Shown piece after piece: positions 1-9,809 of a DNA stretch of 28,966 nt. A program made the position numbers and the translations under genes. Location: contig JANBQC010000354.1 in NCBI GenBank assembly GCA_027576995.1, positions 1-28,966 on the forward strand. The letters run 5' to 3'. A model generated the notes under the pieces. It did not search any database. It was not told the origin of the DNA and saw only the letters and a list, made by a program, of their open reading frames with translations. Numbering within the stretch: the first letter of the stretch is position 1; every line of letters starts with the position of its first letter. The stretch comes from Dimargaris cristalligena (taxonomy: Eukaryota; Kickxellomycota; Dimargaritomycetes; Dimargaritales; Dimargaritaceae).

Positions 1-5
1 TATGA

Positions 6-77
6 AGCGGTGTGGCGCAGCGGAAGCGCGCAGGGCTCATAACCCTGAGGTCCTACGATCGAAACGTAGCATCGCTA
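6..77 (+). tRNA. Initiator tRNA-Met (anticodon CAT)
   Basis: The 72-base sequence folds as a complete cloverleaf. The 7-bp acceptor stem pairs 6-12 with 70-76 (one G-T wobble). The anticodon stem CAGGG/CCCTG encloses the loop CTCATAA with anticodon CAT at 38-40. The T stem CTACG/CGTAG encloses ATCGAAA. Two features mark the eukaryotic initiator rather than the elongator: the first acceptor pair is A-T, and the T loop begins with A (ATCG) instead of TTCG. It has no intron. Internal pol III A and B boxes lie in the D arm (about 13-23) and T arm (about 55-65). A77 is the discriminator base. The role in translation initiation is established for the family. Confidence 0.96.
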
Positions 78-714
78 GGGTCTCTTTTTTCGTGCATTTT
101 ACCTTTTATGATATTTTCAACGCAATACTTCCACCAGGCAGAAGTAGTCAGTTCGTTAGCTTTTTCCCCTTTCAACGAATGATTGAGGTTTAAACTTGGA
201 ACATGATAGGGTTAATTTTATCCTACCGGACTATGTGCTTATATATGGGTGATATTCGGCCCAATTGCATACAGGTTTAATTGATATTAGTATGGCTAAT
301 AAGTCGGTGATTCGCTGTTAATCTGTAACATTTGCTTCATCTAACGGATTTTTTGTGCCGTATAGCCTAGTTGAACCTCTCCAATATCGACCCGGCCGTT
401 TTTGTTCTTATCCAATTCGGTCAAACGACTATCATCGGTTATGGAGAACGCATGTGCTCATATTGCCAGCTATTTGAAACTTATAGGGGCTATGTGTTTT
501 CCGGGCACCTATTGCCATATTCAACAAGGGCTTTACGAACAAATCAGCTTTCAGTGTTCCTGCCTTGTCCAGGAATATATATACTTAATATGCACTGTAA
601 TTTATTTAAAATGTGACATTCCCTGCAATCGCAGATTAATTTACGTTCTACAAAACTTTAAACCCCAATTAAGATGGTGGGGGTTCATATATATATTAAA
701 TCGGCAGTGGTTTT
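78..714. other. Intergenic, tRNA-iMet to 3' end of CENP-N-like gene
   Basis: AT-rich DNA with only short overlapping ORFs (up to about 107 codons) that lack recognisable protein composition. It should hold the 3' UTR and polyadenylation site of the minus-strand kinetochore gene that stops at 715. I see no further gene here. Confidence 0.6.
85..90 (+). terminator. RNA polymerase III terminator of the initiator tRNA
   Basis: A run of six T begins 8 bases after the end of the tRNA. This is the usual pol III stop signal and spacing for a tRNA gene. Confidence 0.8.
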
Positions 715-3170
715 TCATTGGGTGAATGGGTTATTTGGGTCGTCGACAGAGCCGGTAATTTGCAGAACATTGGTGGCAGTGACCATGGATTGGCGAATAA
801 AGCCGGGTAAGGAGTCGTTGACGAATCCCAAGGTCGATAGTTTTTTAAAGCCCTGCATTACATCGGTTCCGAAGAATTTAACGGTCATGGATAGCGATAG
901 AATGGAGCCACCGGCTGAATTGGAGACGGGTGTGGCGGTGGTGGGTTGCCCGGGTTGCCAATCGGAGGTGTGCTAAAATAAATAAGAGACGTATATAGAT
1001 TACCAAATGGGGGGGGTGAGTATTTTAACGCGACTGTTATGGGGAATAATAGATCCTGAATCATTATAGTACAAACCAAGTCTACATATACCCGGGTAAG
1101 GAAAACGGGGTGGTGTTGAAAGAAAACCAGTAAGCCCATTCGACCTGAAACAACGGATTAAAAAGGGGATGGAGACTTACCTGAACCTCCAAAAAGTCGA
1201 GTTGGGTCTGGTTTTTTAGGCCTAATTCATGAATGGCGTGAATCCGCTGGGTATCTAGCGCCCTCTGGTCTTCGGCTACGATACGCCCGTTCTGGGTGGC
1301 TGCTAGTGTCGACAAATGGGTGGTGGGATCGCTGTGGTCGAGGTGGAGAGAAGCTAACATATTCTGGCGCTTGGAGGGGTGTTCCAAGGGATCATGGGCG
1401 ATGACCTTGGTGTCGCGATAGAGCGCCAGTTCACCGTGCGACTGTTGACCCAGAATTAGGTTTTTTAGGCCAGTCAAGCTATAACCGGACAACTGTTGTG
1501 GTTCAATATCGTCAGCGGCAAAAATCTTGGATAAGGTCTGCCCACATAATGTAAATATGTATAGTGGCGGGATATATATAGATATATATAATGATCAGAC
1601 GGTGGTCAGGGGATGGATATATAGGTAATATGTCACTAGTCTTGCAGGAAGCAGAGCTTTAGTGAAAATCGAGAGCTCGACCCAAATTGCTGGATTTATG
1701 AAGAAACGGGGATATATGGGTAACGGGTAAGTGAATTGAACTTACCTGAGTTAAGGTGCGTTGGATGAGTTGGGTAGTGGAACTGATGATGAGGTGGTTG
1801 GAGTTTGGTATGTGGGCCACATATACAGTCCATGCTGAACTTCCTTTGTTGTATTTCATCAAAGGTCCGTCCCGATAAAATAAGCGCATTAAGATTAAAT
1901 CGTCTAGATTACATGTATAAATGTGCTATAGATACAGTGTGATGGAAGTGGAGGGAAATACCAATCGGGTTAAGATTTCTCGCGGATAGCTTGGTTAGAA
2001 ATGAGCGGCCATCATCAAAAAAGCAGTGGTGCGCGGGGTGGGGGGATAAAATAGCCCATTTAATTAATAGCACTCTATAATGCAGCGAAAATTAGGGCAG
2101 AACCCCCACCCCCGTTGAATCTACTAGCATCACCTAGTATTTTTTTATATAAAAAAAGCGCATGTAACCTCACCAGGGTAGGGGTTAAGATGTATTGAGT
2201 TGTTGTGACTTACACAATCGTAGGCAGGGTTATAGTGTCGGATGAACGCGTTGCGAATTGAGTGGCGGTCACTTAGGATTTTAATAGGGGTATCTGCCGA
2301 CACCAAAAATGGGATAATGTAAAGCAGATGGTCGTTAAACCGAGGTTTTCAATTCGATGAATCGGTTATTGGGCAAGAAGCGTTAGGCTCCCGGGTGAAA
2401 TGCGACTAGGCTCTAATATTTGAATATGTACCTCTACAGACCCCCCCCCACGCGCGCGGGGTACGGCGATTACACTATTCCTTACCTTCGAATTTAATCC
2501 GATGGGCTCGCCATTTAGGCCGGGCTCGTCCCCCATGGAACAGACATTCGGTTTCCAGCTGAGCTAACTGATAATAATTGAAGCGTCTGTTGAGGGCAAG
2601 TCCCCCCACAATTAGACCTATGCGACCTTTGGGCAGGGCCCAAAAGCCGACCCAGTGTTCGAGGAGGGCTTGGGTATCCCAGTCGATATTCCGGGTGGGT
2701 ATAGGTAACGAGGGGGGCCGTGGCGACGGCGGTTGGGGAATAACGGGGGCACTGGAATGGGGGGGTAACCCTAGTAACAAGGCGCGTTTACCCGCGCTGC
2801 GACCGTCCGTATCACTGTGGTCGGAGCCCGGACTGGCTGGGGGACGGAACTTTCGGGCCAAGTCCGACGACCGGTGCTTGGTGGCTGGACTAAGGGCCGT
2901 ATGCTTGCGCTTGGTGGTGATACGGGACGCGTGCATGTACGGCACATGGTCAGTACCGGCGATTGCTACGGGGGGGTCTAGGGCGAGCCATTCGCAGGTT
3001 AACCGCTGGAGACGGTCAACGGGAAGTTGGCGAAGTAGAGCGGCCAACTGGAAGGCCGTGCATGGAAAAGGAGCCGAGTCTTGAATTAAACTGGAGTAGT
3101 TGGGAGTCTGGGCCGCTGCGGCGGTGGTTAGGGACTCGAACGGGATGGAGTGTTTGGAAGAGGCCAGCAT
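715..3170 (-). CDS. CENP-N/Chl4-like inner kinetochore protein, five exons
   Basis: Exons (minus strand): 3170-2486, 2293-2214, 1925-1746, 1537-1181 and 972-715. They join in phase to 519 residues ending at TGA. Donors are GTAAGG then GTAAGT three times; acceptors end GGCAG, TATAG, GGCAG and TTTAG. The start ATG has an in-frame TAG two codons upstream. Residues about 38-65 are a short helical N-terminal domain (LLRQLPVDRLQRLTCEWLAL) that lines up with the N-terminal helices of CENP-N. Residues about 75-160 are a Pro/Ser/Arg-rich, probably disordered insertion with a basic NLS-like patch (TKRKH). Residues 161-229 carry the W-rich stretch ending PKWRAHRIKFEG. Exon 3 matches the CENP-N core in pattern (SSAWTVYVAHIPNSNHLIIS). 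Exon 5 is the typical C-terminus (VKFFGTDVMQGFKKLSTLGF then a short beta end). CENP-N/Chl4 pairs with CENP-L/Iml3 and reads the CENP-A nucleosome in the CCAN complex. Human CENP-N has 339 residues and yeast Chl4 458, so the extra length fits the insertion. The family call is from remembered sequence patterns, not a search. Confidence 0.72.
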
Positions 3171-3879
3171 CGTCTAGTCCGGGACACCTCTCGTCTTGGG
3201 AGGGCGGGAAAGGGGACGATGCTTAGAATGAGACGGCTGGAAAAGGGAAATAAATAAATGCTGGAGCCGTTGGGCTGGTCCAGGAAAATGAATATAAACT
3301 CAAGAAAAAAGGAGAGCAATGGACTGAGTTGTGTATTGCGAATAGGACCAAGCAGAGAAAAGGAGAGAGAGCGGAGTTATGGCGAAAAGTAAAGTAAGGT
3401 AAAGTAATGAAGGCAGGGCTAGAAACAAGCCGAATGGCATAAGTTACGGGAATGCGGGGCATTGTCTACCGAATTTAGACAAGTTGTTTACGACACCAGC
3501 GCGACGAGGGGCCAGCTCGTTTCAATAGGACTAACTACCAGGCCTAGTGGTAAATACGGTATATTATGGGTAACAACACTTTTCTATGGTAAAGAAGGGC
3601 TGGTGGTTGTGCTCTTCCCTATCACGTGGAATGTTTAGCCCTACTAATCTTATGCCTGTGGGGGTTATTTGGCACGGATTGCCTATGCCCCCAAACCCCG
3701 TCAAATTCTAGTGGTGGTGCGGAATGCCTGCCCCTCTCCTCTCTTCCCTAGGCTGAATACTTTGCTTCGTCAATAAGCATCGTTAATATCGCGAATAACG
3801 CCGGATGTTGCGCTTATAGATCAATGAACTCTTGGGAGATGGCTAGGCGGGGGAGTAAGGAGCGATGCAGTTGTACCAC

Positions 3880-3896
3880 TATATATATATATATAT
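3880..3896. repeat. TA dinucleotide microsatellite
   Basis: Seventeen bases of uninterrupted alternating T and A in the divergent promoter region. Confidence 0.9.
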
Positions 3897-4255
3897 GTCT
3901 TTGGTCGCCCCCCACCTAAAACACTACCGAGATGGTTCAGCAGATACCACCAAATTAGAAATACCTCTTACTCAGCCTTGTGCGCGTGTCTGTATTGATG
4001 ATGCTAGTCAGCTAAACTGAAGTTGTGGCTGTTGATCTACTTACTTACTACCCGTCCAGCCAGGCCTCAACAGAATCACAGATCAATAGGATCCTGCTAC
4101 CCTTTCTCCCGTAGTTTTGGCTGTAAATTGGATTCCCTCCACCACAGCTCCACTACGATCCACCGAGCTCACCTTTATTCTACCCGCTCCACCTTTATCC
4201 TATTTCCCTAAGCCTAGGTGGTCCATTATCTATAGCGAATCTTTCCCCCCTTTCT

Positions 4256-4279
4256 TCTCTCTCTCTCTCTCTCTTTTAG
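4256..4279 (+). promoter_or_regulatory. CT-run with TTTTAG: pyrimidine promoter tract or 5' UTR intron acceptor
   Basis: About ten CT units followed by TTTTAG, ending 13 bases before the uS8m ATG. Two readings are possible. It could be a pyrimidine tract near the transcription start, common in fungal housekeeping promoters. It could instead be a 3' splice site of a 5' UTR intron, since tract and TTTTAG resemble the acceptors seen in this window. No clear GTAAGT-type donor was found upstream. Confidence 0.45.
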
Positions 4280-4292
4280 CATTTCCCACACC

Positions 4293-4757
4293 ATGCCCCG
4301 AATCCACGACGTGTGCTCGCACCTCCAGAATGCCTTCAAGGCCCGGCTCAGCCAGACCTGCATTCCCGAATCCAAGACCAATCTTTCTCTGGCCCGCATT
4401 CTCTACCGCGAAGGGTTTGTAGCCAGCCTTACGCGAGGCAGCCACCTCGGCCCGGACGGCCCTGATTATGTCCCCACCACCCCGGACAACATCGCCACCC
4501 GTCGACTCTGGCTGCGTTTGAAATACAAGGACGAAATGCCCACTCTGCGCGAAATGAAATGCATCAGTAAGCCCTCCCGTAAAATCAGCGCCCACATGGG
4601 TGAGCTGCAGCGCTTGGCCGCCGGCCGGCCCGTCGGCATCGTGAAGCCCTTGCGGCCGGGTGAAATCATCATGGTGGAAACGCCCGAGGGGATTCTGGAG
4701 CTGCAACAGGCTATTAAGCGGGGACTGCACGGTACTCTGCTGTGTCGGGTTTTCTAA
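4293..4757 (+). CDS. MRPS8: Mitochondrial small-subunit ribosomal protein uS8m
   Basis: Single-exon ORF of 154 residues, close to the 155 of yeast Mrps8. The N-terminal half carries the uS8 pattern (HDVCSHLQNAFKARL, then LARILYREGFVASL). The C-terminal half has KPSRKISAHMGELQRLA, VGIVKPLRPGEIIMVETPEG, then the helix LELQQAIKRGLHG and the end LLCRVF, the conserved C-terminal fold. uS8 binds the central domain of small-subunit rRNA and helps assemble the small subunit. Extra residues around GSHLGPDGPDYVPTT and the fungal pattern indicate the mitochondrial rather than the cytosolic or a bacterial protein. No separate targeting peptide is obvious, as is usual for fungal uS8m. TAA stop is followed at once by AATAATAATT, a plausible poly(A) region. 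Transcribed divergently from the CENP-N-like gene. Confidence 0.92.
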   Translation: MPRIHDVCSHLQNAFKARLSQTCIPESKTNLSLARILYREGFVASLTRGSHLGPDGPDYVPTTPDNIATRRLWLRLKYKDEMPTLREMKCISKPSRKISAHMGELQRLAAGRPVGIVKPLRPGEIIMVETPEGILELQQAIKRGLHGTLLCRVF

Positions 4758-5772
4758 ATAATAATTATTTATCCGCCCCATATTCCAATCCCATCAATAT
4801 CCAACTGAAATGCTATAGAGCCTTCTCATATAACAAAGAGTTTAGGTTATACCAATAAACCCATTTTTTCTATATAGAAATGTATATATAAATCTAATAT
4901 AGCGGCTGATTTGTTGAAATACAAGCCATTGCTATAAAGAGAATGTTCCGAATTCCCAATGATCTCGAAATTGGTCAGCCCCTAAATCAGTGCGGATTTT
5001 AAGCCATCTGTGGAAGTTTTTGACCTAGATTACACTTGCCTGAAAAACCCCCTGGGTTCAAGTGCCGATTAAAACTCTTACTTAACCCCAACCGAAGTGT
5101 ATAAGATTGTAGCACGCGACAATTAGTGGGGGCGTGCCCACCTCTCATACATTTCAATCGATACTGCAGAAGCCACCATCCACATTGATTCAGCCCAACT
5201 GATTAGGAAAACGCGATTATTATTGATCATGGTGAAACGGCGACCAGCACCCAAATAGTGGGGTATCCATATAATACAAGGCAAGAGCAAAGGCGCAAGC
5301 TAAAAGAATAGGGCCAAGTCAGCCAAAAAGGGCCCGTGCTATTTTAGGTAAGAGTTCGTAAAAATAGGAACCAATGGAGAGGCGGGGGAGTATTCGTGGG
5401 GTATAATATGGGGATATACTGTTATATAATAAAAATAAGACTGCGGAGGATTAAGCAATAGGGGGTAAAAATAATATCAGGAGATTGTAAATAAACCTCA
5501 ACACTCGAGGAGGGGAATGTCCGCAAAAAGGGGCATTAGGTGCCAATTGATTAAATACGATTAAGATTAGAGTGGTCGCGTTGGATTTTAGATAAAAGGC
5601 CAGCGGTATAACTGGATATCGCTGGCTACTTGACGGTGGTATAGCAAACATAAAGCATGGTTAGATTCTACGCGACGTCGTGCAATGATTAATTCCGGAC
5701 TTACAGCCGCACTAAAACACCCAATCTTCCATATCCTCCCCCCTTACCCGCCCATCCTATTTTTAAGAATTA
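4758..5772. other. Convergent intergenic region
   Basis: 1.0 kb between the 3' ends of two convergent genes. It is AT-rich with several AATAA/ATAATA motifs on both strands that could serve as polyadenylation signals. No ORF longer than 66 codons occurs and no gene is recognised. Confidence 0.6.
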
Positions 5773-7898
5773 TTATTTAGGACTCCGGGCCGGGGAATAG
5801 GGGGCCATGTTCGATGAATAGTGCCGACCCTGTTTGTTGGCGTTGAGTTTCTTACGCATGGCCTCCATCACTTGCTCATGGGCCATGTTCCGTTTCTTGC
5901 CCGCCACCGGTGCTACAATGGCCGACCGGGGTCCTTGCATATATAAAGGAAGACTGGACGATGACGTTGGTTCCTGGGAGTGGGACGGCGGGGGAAGGGG
6001 ATAGGGGGGTTCCCGCGAAGCCCCGGGTGAGTAGATACGGGCGGACGCCGAGGAGCCCATGGGTACCGGGACGGCGGCTAGTGAAGGGGCCGCGGACCGG
6101 GGACCCGGGCCGGTGGAATCTAACATGCGGTGGGTCGTTGTTGCATCAAAACTACTGCCGTTGCTGCCACCGCCGCTACCGTTATTAGATCCCTCCCAGG
6201 CGGAATGTCCTGAACTGTCGTATCGGGGTCGTTCGTTCGAGGGATTAGGAGTTGGTTCGGTAGCGGGACCAGACCCACTGGAGTGGGTTAGGTGATGCGT
6301 AGGGTGGGATGTCATCGGCACAGGCTGTAGAGGCGGCTGGTGCGAGTGATGATGCTGGGAGTGATGGCCCACGTCGTAGGTGCGGGGACCGCCGCCTACG
6401 GGAGCGGTGTCCGGGTGGGCTGCCGGGGGATAGTGATGGGTTGAAGAAACATGGCGGCCGTTGGGGTAGGTCGAAGAAGGGTGGCGAGAGGAAACAAAGA
6501 ACGCTGAATTCGGATTCGGATTCGGAAGTGAGGTTGGGGTTGATGACATGGGTGGTGGATGGCCGTGGTTATGGGTGTAGTCATTCAGCATATCGAGATA
6601 GGTGATGTCCATCGACCGATGCTGAAGCCGGATACTTTCGACTTGGCGCCTGACGTCCTCGGTCCGAAGCTAAACAGGAGAACAATAGTTTTTGGTGTTA
6701 ACATGGGGGGGATATAGATAATCGTAGCAGGGCATTAGTTGGGTGTGGTTGGGATTTTGCATTCGTCAGAAGTATGGCCAGGGAGCAGGAGGGAGGGGAG
6801 AACAATCCAACCATTTCCAGTGTATTCCGAAATAGCATTGTTAACTGAAGTAATGCCGGCTATTTTTGGGATACTTACCCTGTCTTCTTCCGCCTTGGCG
6901 GGTAGGATAATCTTCAGCAAATCGGGATCATTTTTGTAGACGGTCAAGAGCTCGCGCAGGGTAATCGGTTCCTTGCCCGAGGAACTTTCATTCAACCCGT
7001 GTGGGGGAGGTTGGTCATGAGCAGCAGGGTGATAGTGCGGAGGAGGTTCCCGATGATTCGACGGGTATTCCGGCTGCGCCGAACTATTGTGGGTGTGAGT
7101 CGGCGGGGGTTGCGGTTGCTGTTGCTGCTGGGAAGGCTGGCTGGGTGGTGGGGGAGGGGCATGCCACGGAGCCGGGGCGGCCGGTCGTAGAAAAGCCGGT
7201 GCACTATTCAACCCACCGGTCGAAAAGCGGTGATGGTGCTGCTGGTGTGGTTGGTGTTGGTAGTCAGTGGGGGACAAGGCACCACCACCCCCCGTTCCGG
7301 AATAGTCCGGCCGGGCGTGGTGGCTATGGACCCGAGGGTGAGGGTAGGGCCGCGCGCTTCCTAAGCTTGCGCCATGCGGTGGCGGCGGTTGCTGTTGATG
7401 GTGGTGTTGGTGGTGAGAGGGAGGATGGGTGGTCGCTTGGTGCTGGTGGTGGTGGTACTGGTGCCGTTGGTGGTCGGTCGTGGTGGTTGCCGAGGCCGGG
7501 TAAACGGGCCCCGCCGAACGCTGAGGTGACGACGAACCGTGGCCATGGTCCCCGTCGCGTTCGCTGCCCATGGTCCGCAAGGCGTCTTGGCTGGTGATAA
7601 TAGGGGGTAAAGCCGGGAACAGTTTTGCGGTGGACGAGCGGGCCGAGCGGGCCGACGGTGTCGTGGCGGACGAGGGAGCCGAACTGGTCGGGGCGGCATT
7701 GCTAATAGGGGTGACCAGGGCAGGTGGAAGAGGCTTGGCTGAGGCGGGTGAAGAGGTAGAGGAGGAGACCCCCCCACCACTCCCAGCAGCTAGTAGTAGT
7801 GGTGTTAGTTCAGAGGAGGCGGTTTCTACCGTAGGTGGATTAGACCTTTCGTTATTAGACCTTCCAGTGGGTGAATGGGGGGTTTGTTTCGGATCCAT
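5773..7898 (-). CDS. Low-complexity protein with conserved charged helical motif, two exons; function unknown
   Basis: Exon 1 is 7898-6879 and exon 2 is 6669-5773, joined phase 0 across a 209-bp intron (GTAAGT...TTTAG, with a TTAAC-type branch site); product 638 residues. Residues 1-305 are Pro/Ser/Ala-rich with His/Gln runs (about 142-170) and a short poly-Gln. Residues about 308-371 form the only structured-looking part: ITLRELLTVY, then KNDPDLLKIILPAKAEEDR, then LRTEDVRRQVESIRLQHRSM. This is an amphipathic, highly charged helix pair and the intron cuts it in the middle. Residues 372-597 are again His/Pro/Ser/Gly-rich. The C-terminal 40 residues contain a basic helix (MAHEQVMEAMRKKLNANKQGR). 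I recall similar 'AKAEEDR + RTEE' helices in uncharacterised fungal proteins, some thought to be transcription regulators, but cannot name the family. The layout suits a nuclear regulator; this is inference. ATG at 7898 is the first methionine of the open frame. Confidence 0.7.
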
Positions 7899-8428
7899 AG
7901 GGAGAGGGCGTCGGTGGGGGCTGGAAGGAAAAGCCCAAACTATATTGAAGATATATATGTATTTAAAAAAAGGGGGCGATAGAGTAGCGGCCGAGAAGCG
8001 CCAAGAGAGAGACACGCGCGTTTTAGGTTATTTAAAAATAGAATGTAACGGAACCAAACGAGCGAGGGGGATTATGGCCGGAGAAAGCGGGGGGTGATGG
8101 CAATAGACTGCCAAGCGGCCGTTCCAAACTAAGACGGGTGTAACCCTAAGGAAACGACGGACAGGGTCTCCACCGTGACGAAGAACCGGAGAGGTTCAAG
8201 AGCAAGTGGAGTTATTAAGGAAGGGATAGAAGATGCTAGGAAAGGCGGGATTGCGGCAAGATTGGGCAACAGGCTATTTTTAACTATTAAGAAGCTAAAG
8301 AGCGGGAAACAGGGCCTGTGTGGTGTGGCCATGGTCAAAAATAGCGTCAGTATAGTTGATTGTCCGATTTACATGTCAAAGTATGGGGACTTTACTCACT
8401 GTGGTTGGCCTATTTAAGTATGTATGGC

Positions 8429-8444
8429 ATATATATATATATAT
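8429..8444. repeat. AT dinucleotide microsatellite
   Basis: Eight uninterrupted AT units. Confidence 0.9.
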
Positions 8445-8852
8445 GACTCGACAAATCACTCTTCCCCTCATTTTTCATTGCACCCCCTCAGAATCGGCCC
8501 AGTATATAAATGGGCCCCACAGAGCTGCATCCATCCGATAATAGGGCGCGTGGCCATTGCCCCGGCTTTGAGGCGTATAGTTCAGGGCAGCGAGGGAAAA
8601 TCGCAACTGATCGTTAACCCGGGAGTTCCCAGTGAACACGAGCGTCATCAGCAGTAGTAGATATGTACCATTCATTAGCTTATAGTTTTACCTCGAAGAG
8701 ATATAACGGTGAACCGGCTTTGCCAAGACCATTTTGATGTCACGCGGCTAGCATCCCCAGTCGGCTTTGCTAATTGGGCGGTGGCAAGTGAAGAGAGTTG
8801 GCTATTTAAATACCCTCATGGAGCTGTGCAATGTAAACTAATCAACAAACGA

Positions 8853-8996
8853 TATGGCAGAAGTTCTTTCAGCCTGTATAATGAAAAATCCGTTGGATGA
8901 GGCCAATATCACTGGTTAAAAGCCATTCTCACATATTTTCGCCCATACATGTATTATGTAAAACCTTATAGAGCTGGTTTGAATTTTATCCATGTT
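8853..8996 (+). repeat. Solitary copy of a dispersed repeat arm
   Basis: About 144 bases here match, in reverse complement and with roughly nine in ten bases shared by eye, the segment 27461-27604. A more diverged direct copy lies at about 27706-27848. Shared blocks include CTGTATAATGAAAAATCC, GGTTAAAAGC and CATACATGTATTATGTAAAA. No mirrored partner arm is present next to this copy, and the flanks do not match the flanks of the other copies. Confidence 0.8.
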
Positions 8997-9168
8997 TAAT
9001 GGGAGCAGCGACCCAGACCTATCTCTGCTATCTATTCGGCATCCATTCACGCAGCACTCTCGAATGAATTGCTCAAGAGGGTATAGCGCAAAACTAGTAT
9101 CAACTATAAATAGACCATTAAAAAGACCCCCATGGGCCCTTCCAAAACCACCTGGGTCACCCCCAGTA

Positions 9169-9169
9169 A

Positions 9170-9203
<34 letters not shown>
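9169..9203. repeat. AAT trinucleotide microsatellite
   Basis: About eleven to twelve uninterrupted AAT units in non-coding DNA. It generates poly-Ile or poly-Tyr artefact ORFs in other frames. Confidence 0.92.
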
Positions 9204-9809
9204 TACAACAGCCGGGTGAGGGTTTTTCCAAACAGACAGCGACTTTGGGCATCCGGCACGCTGACAGTAGCGGGGATTCGCGATCCACTCCACCAGCGTT
9301 ATAAGGCCCCCCAAACAACATGCTTAGTCACCGACCAAAAACTATTTTAGGCAATTATCCAGGGGAACTTTCCCAGCCGCACCCTCTAGGCATTCTCAGG
9401 GTTCGCGTCCCGAAATAGATCCTCTAGATCTTTTACCCGCCTGGCGATGGGCTGAGCCATCACCACCACCCCCCTGTTGGAGGAGTATACTTTTCACCAA
9501 ACACACACGCACACACTATCATTCATTTCCGAAAGGCGTGTTAGGCGATTCTGACCAATCACACTTCTAGATATCCCCACCTGATTGGGATATTATTCCG
9601 ACCGTAACACTTTAATCCCGTGCACCTATCTCCTAATAATCACAATAATAAAATATACCGATTCAAATAAGATTTCTAGCAATTTATTGTTGCAGAATGA
9701 CTGCAAAAACCAGAGTTGGAAAGGCAATTAGTGTAGAAAGCGGTCGTTTTATGAGCTTGCAATTGTCATTGTACAGGTGCAAATACTGGGGGACGATGGG
9801 GGGGGGTAA

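Larger units (their letters stand above)
3171..4292. promoter_or_regulatory. Divergent intergenic region between CENP-N-like gene and uS8m
   Basis: 1.1 kb separating two genes transcribed away from each other, so it must contain both promoters. The half nearest 3171 is purine-rich on the plus strand (pyrimidine-rich upstream of the minus-strand gene). It also holds a TA microsatellite at 3880-3896 and a CT-run plus TTTTAG just upstream of the uS8m ATG. No ORF in it looks coding. Confidence 0.55.
7899..9809. other. Intergenic region upstream of the helical-motif gene
   Basis: 1.9 kb. It should include the promoter of the minus-strand gene starting at 7898 and the 3' UTR of the glycine-rich gene ending at 9810. 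Contents seen: an AT microsatellite (8429-8444); a TATATAAA box framed by inverted GGCCCA/TGGGCC arms (8496-8516); one arm of a dispersed repeat (about 8853-8996); and an AAT microsatellite (9169-9203). Short ORFs show no protein-like features. Confidence 0.55.

Noticed and set aside
2341..2360. Upstream extension of CENP-N exon 2 (HLLYIIPFLVSA) implying a frameshift
   Set aside because: The segment is better explained as the intron's pyrimidine-rich 3' end; the GGCAG acceptor at 2294 gives an in-phase join without any frameshift.
6059..8097. Several plus-strand ORFs of 70-200 codons opposite the helical-motif gene
   Set aside because: Antisense shadows of GC-rich low-complexity coding sequence; Arg/Gly-rich with no independent features.
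9399..9425. T-arm-like GGTTCGCGTCCCG suggesting a second tRNA
   Set aside because: No matching acceptor, D arm or anticodon stem upstream within 75 bases.
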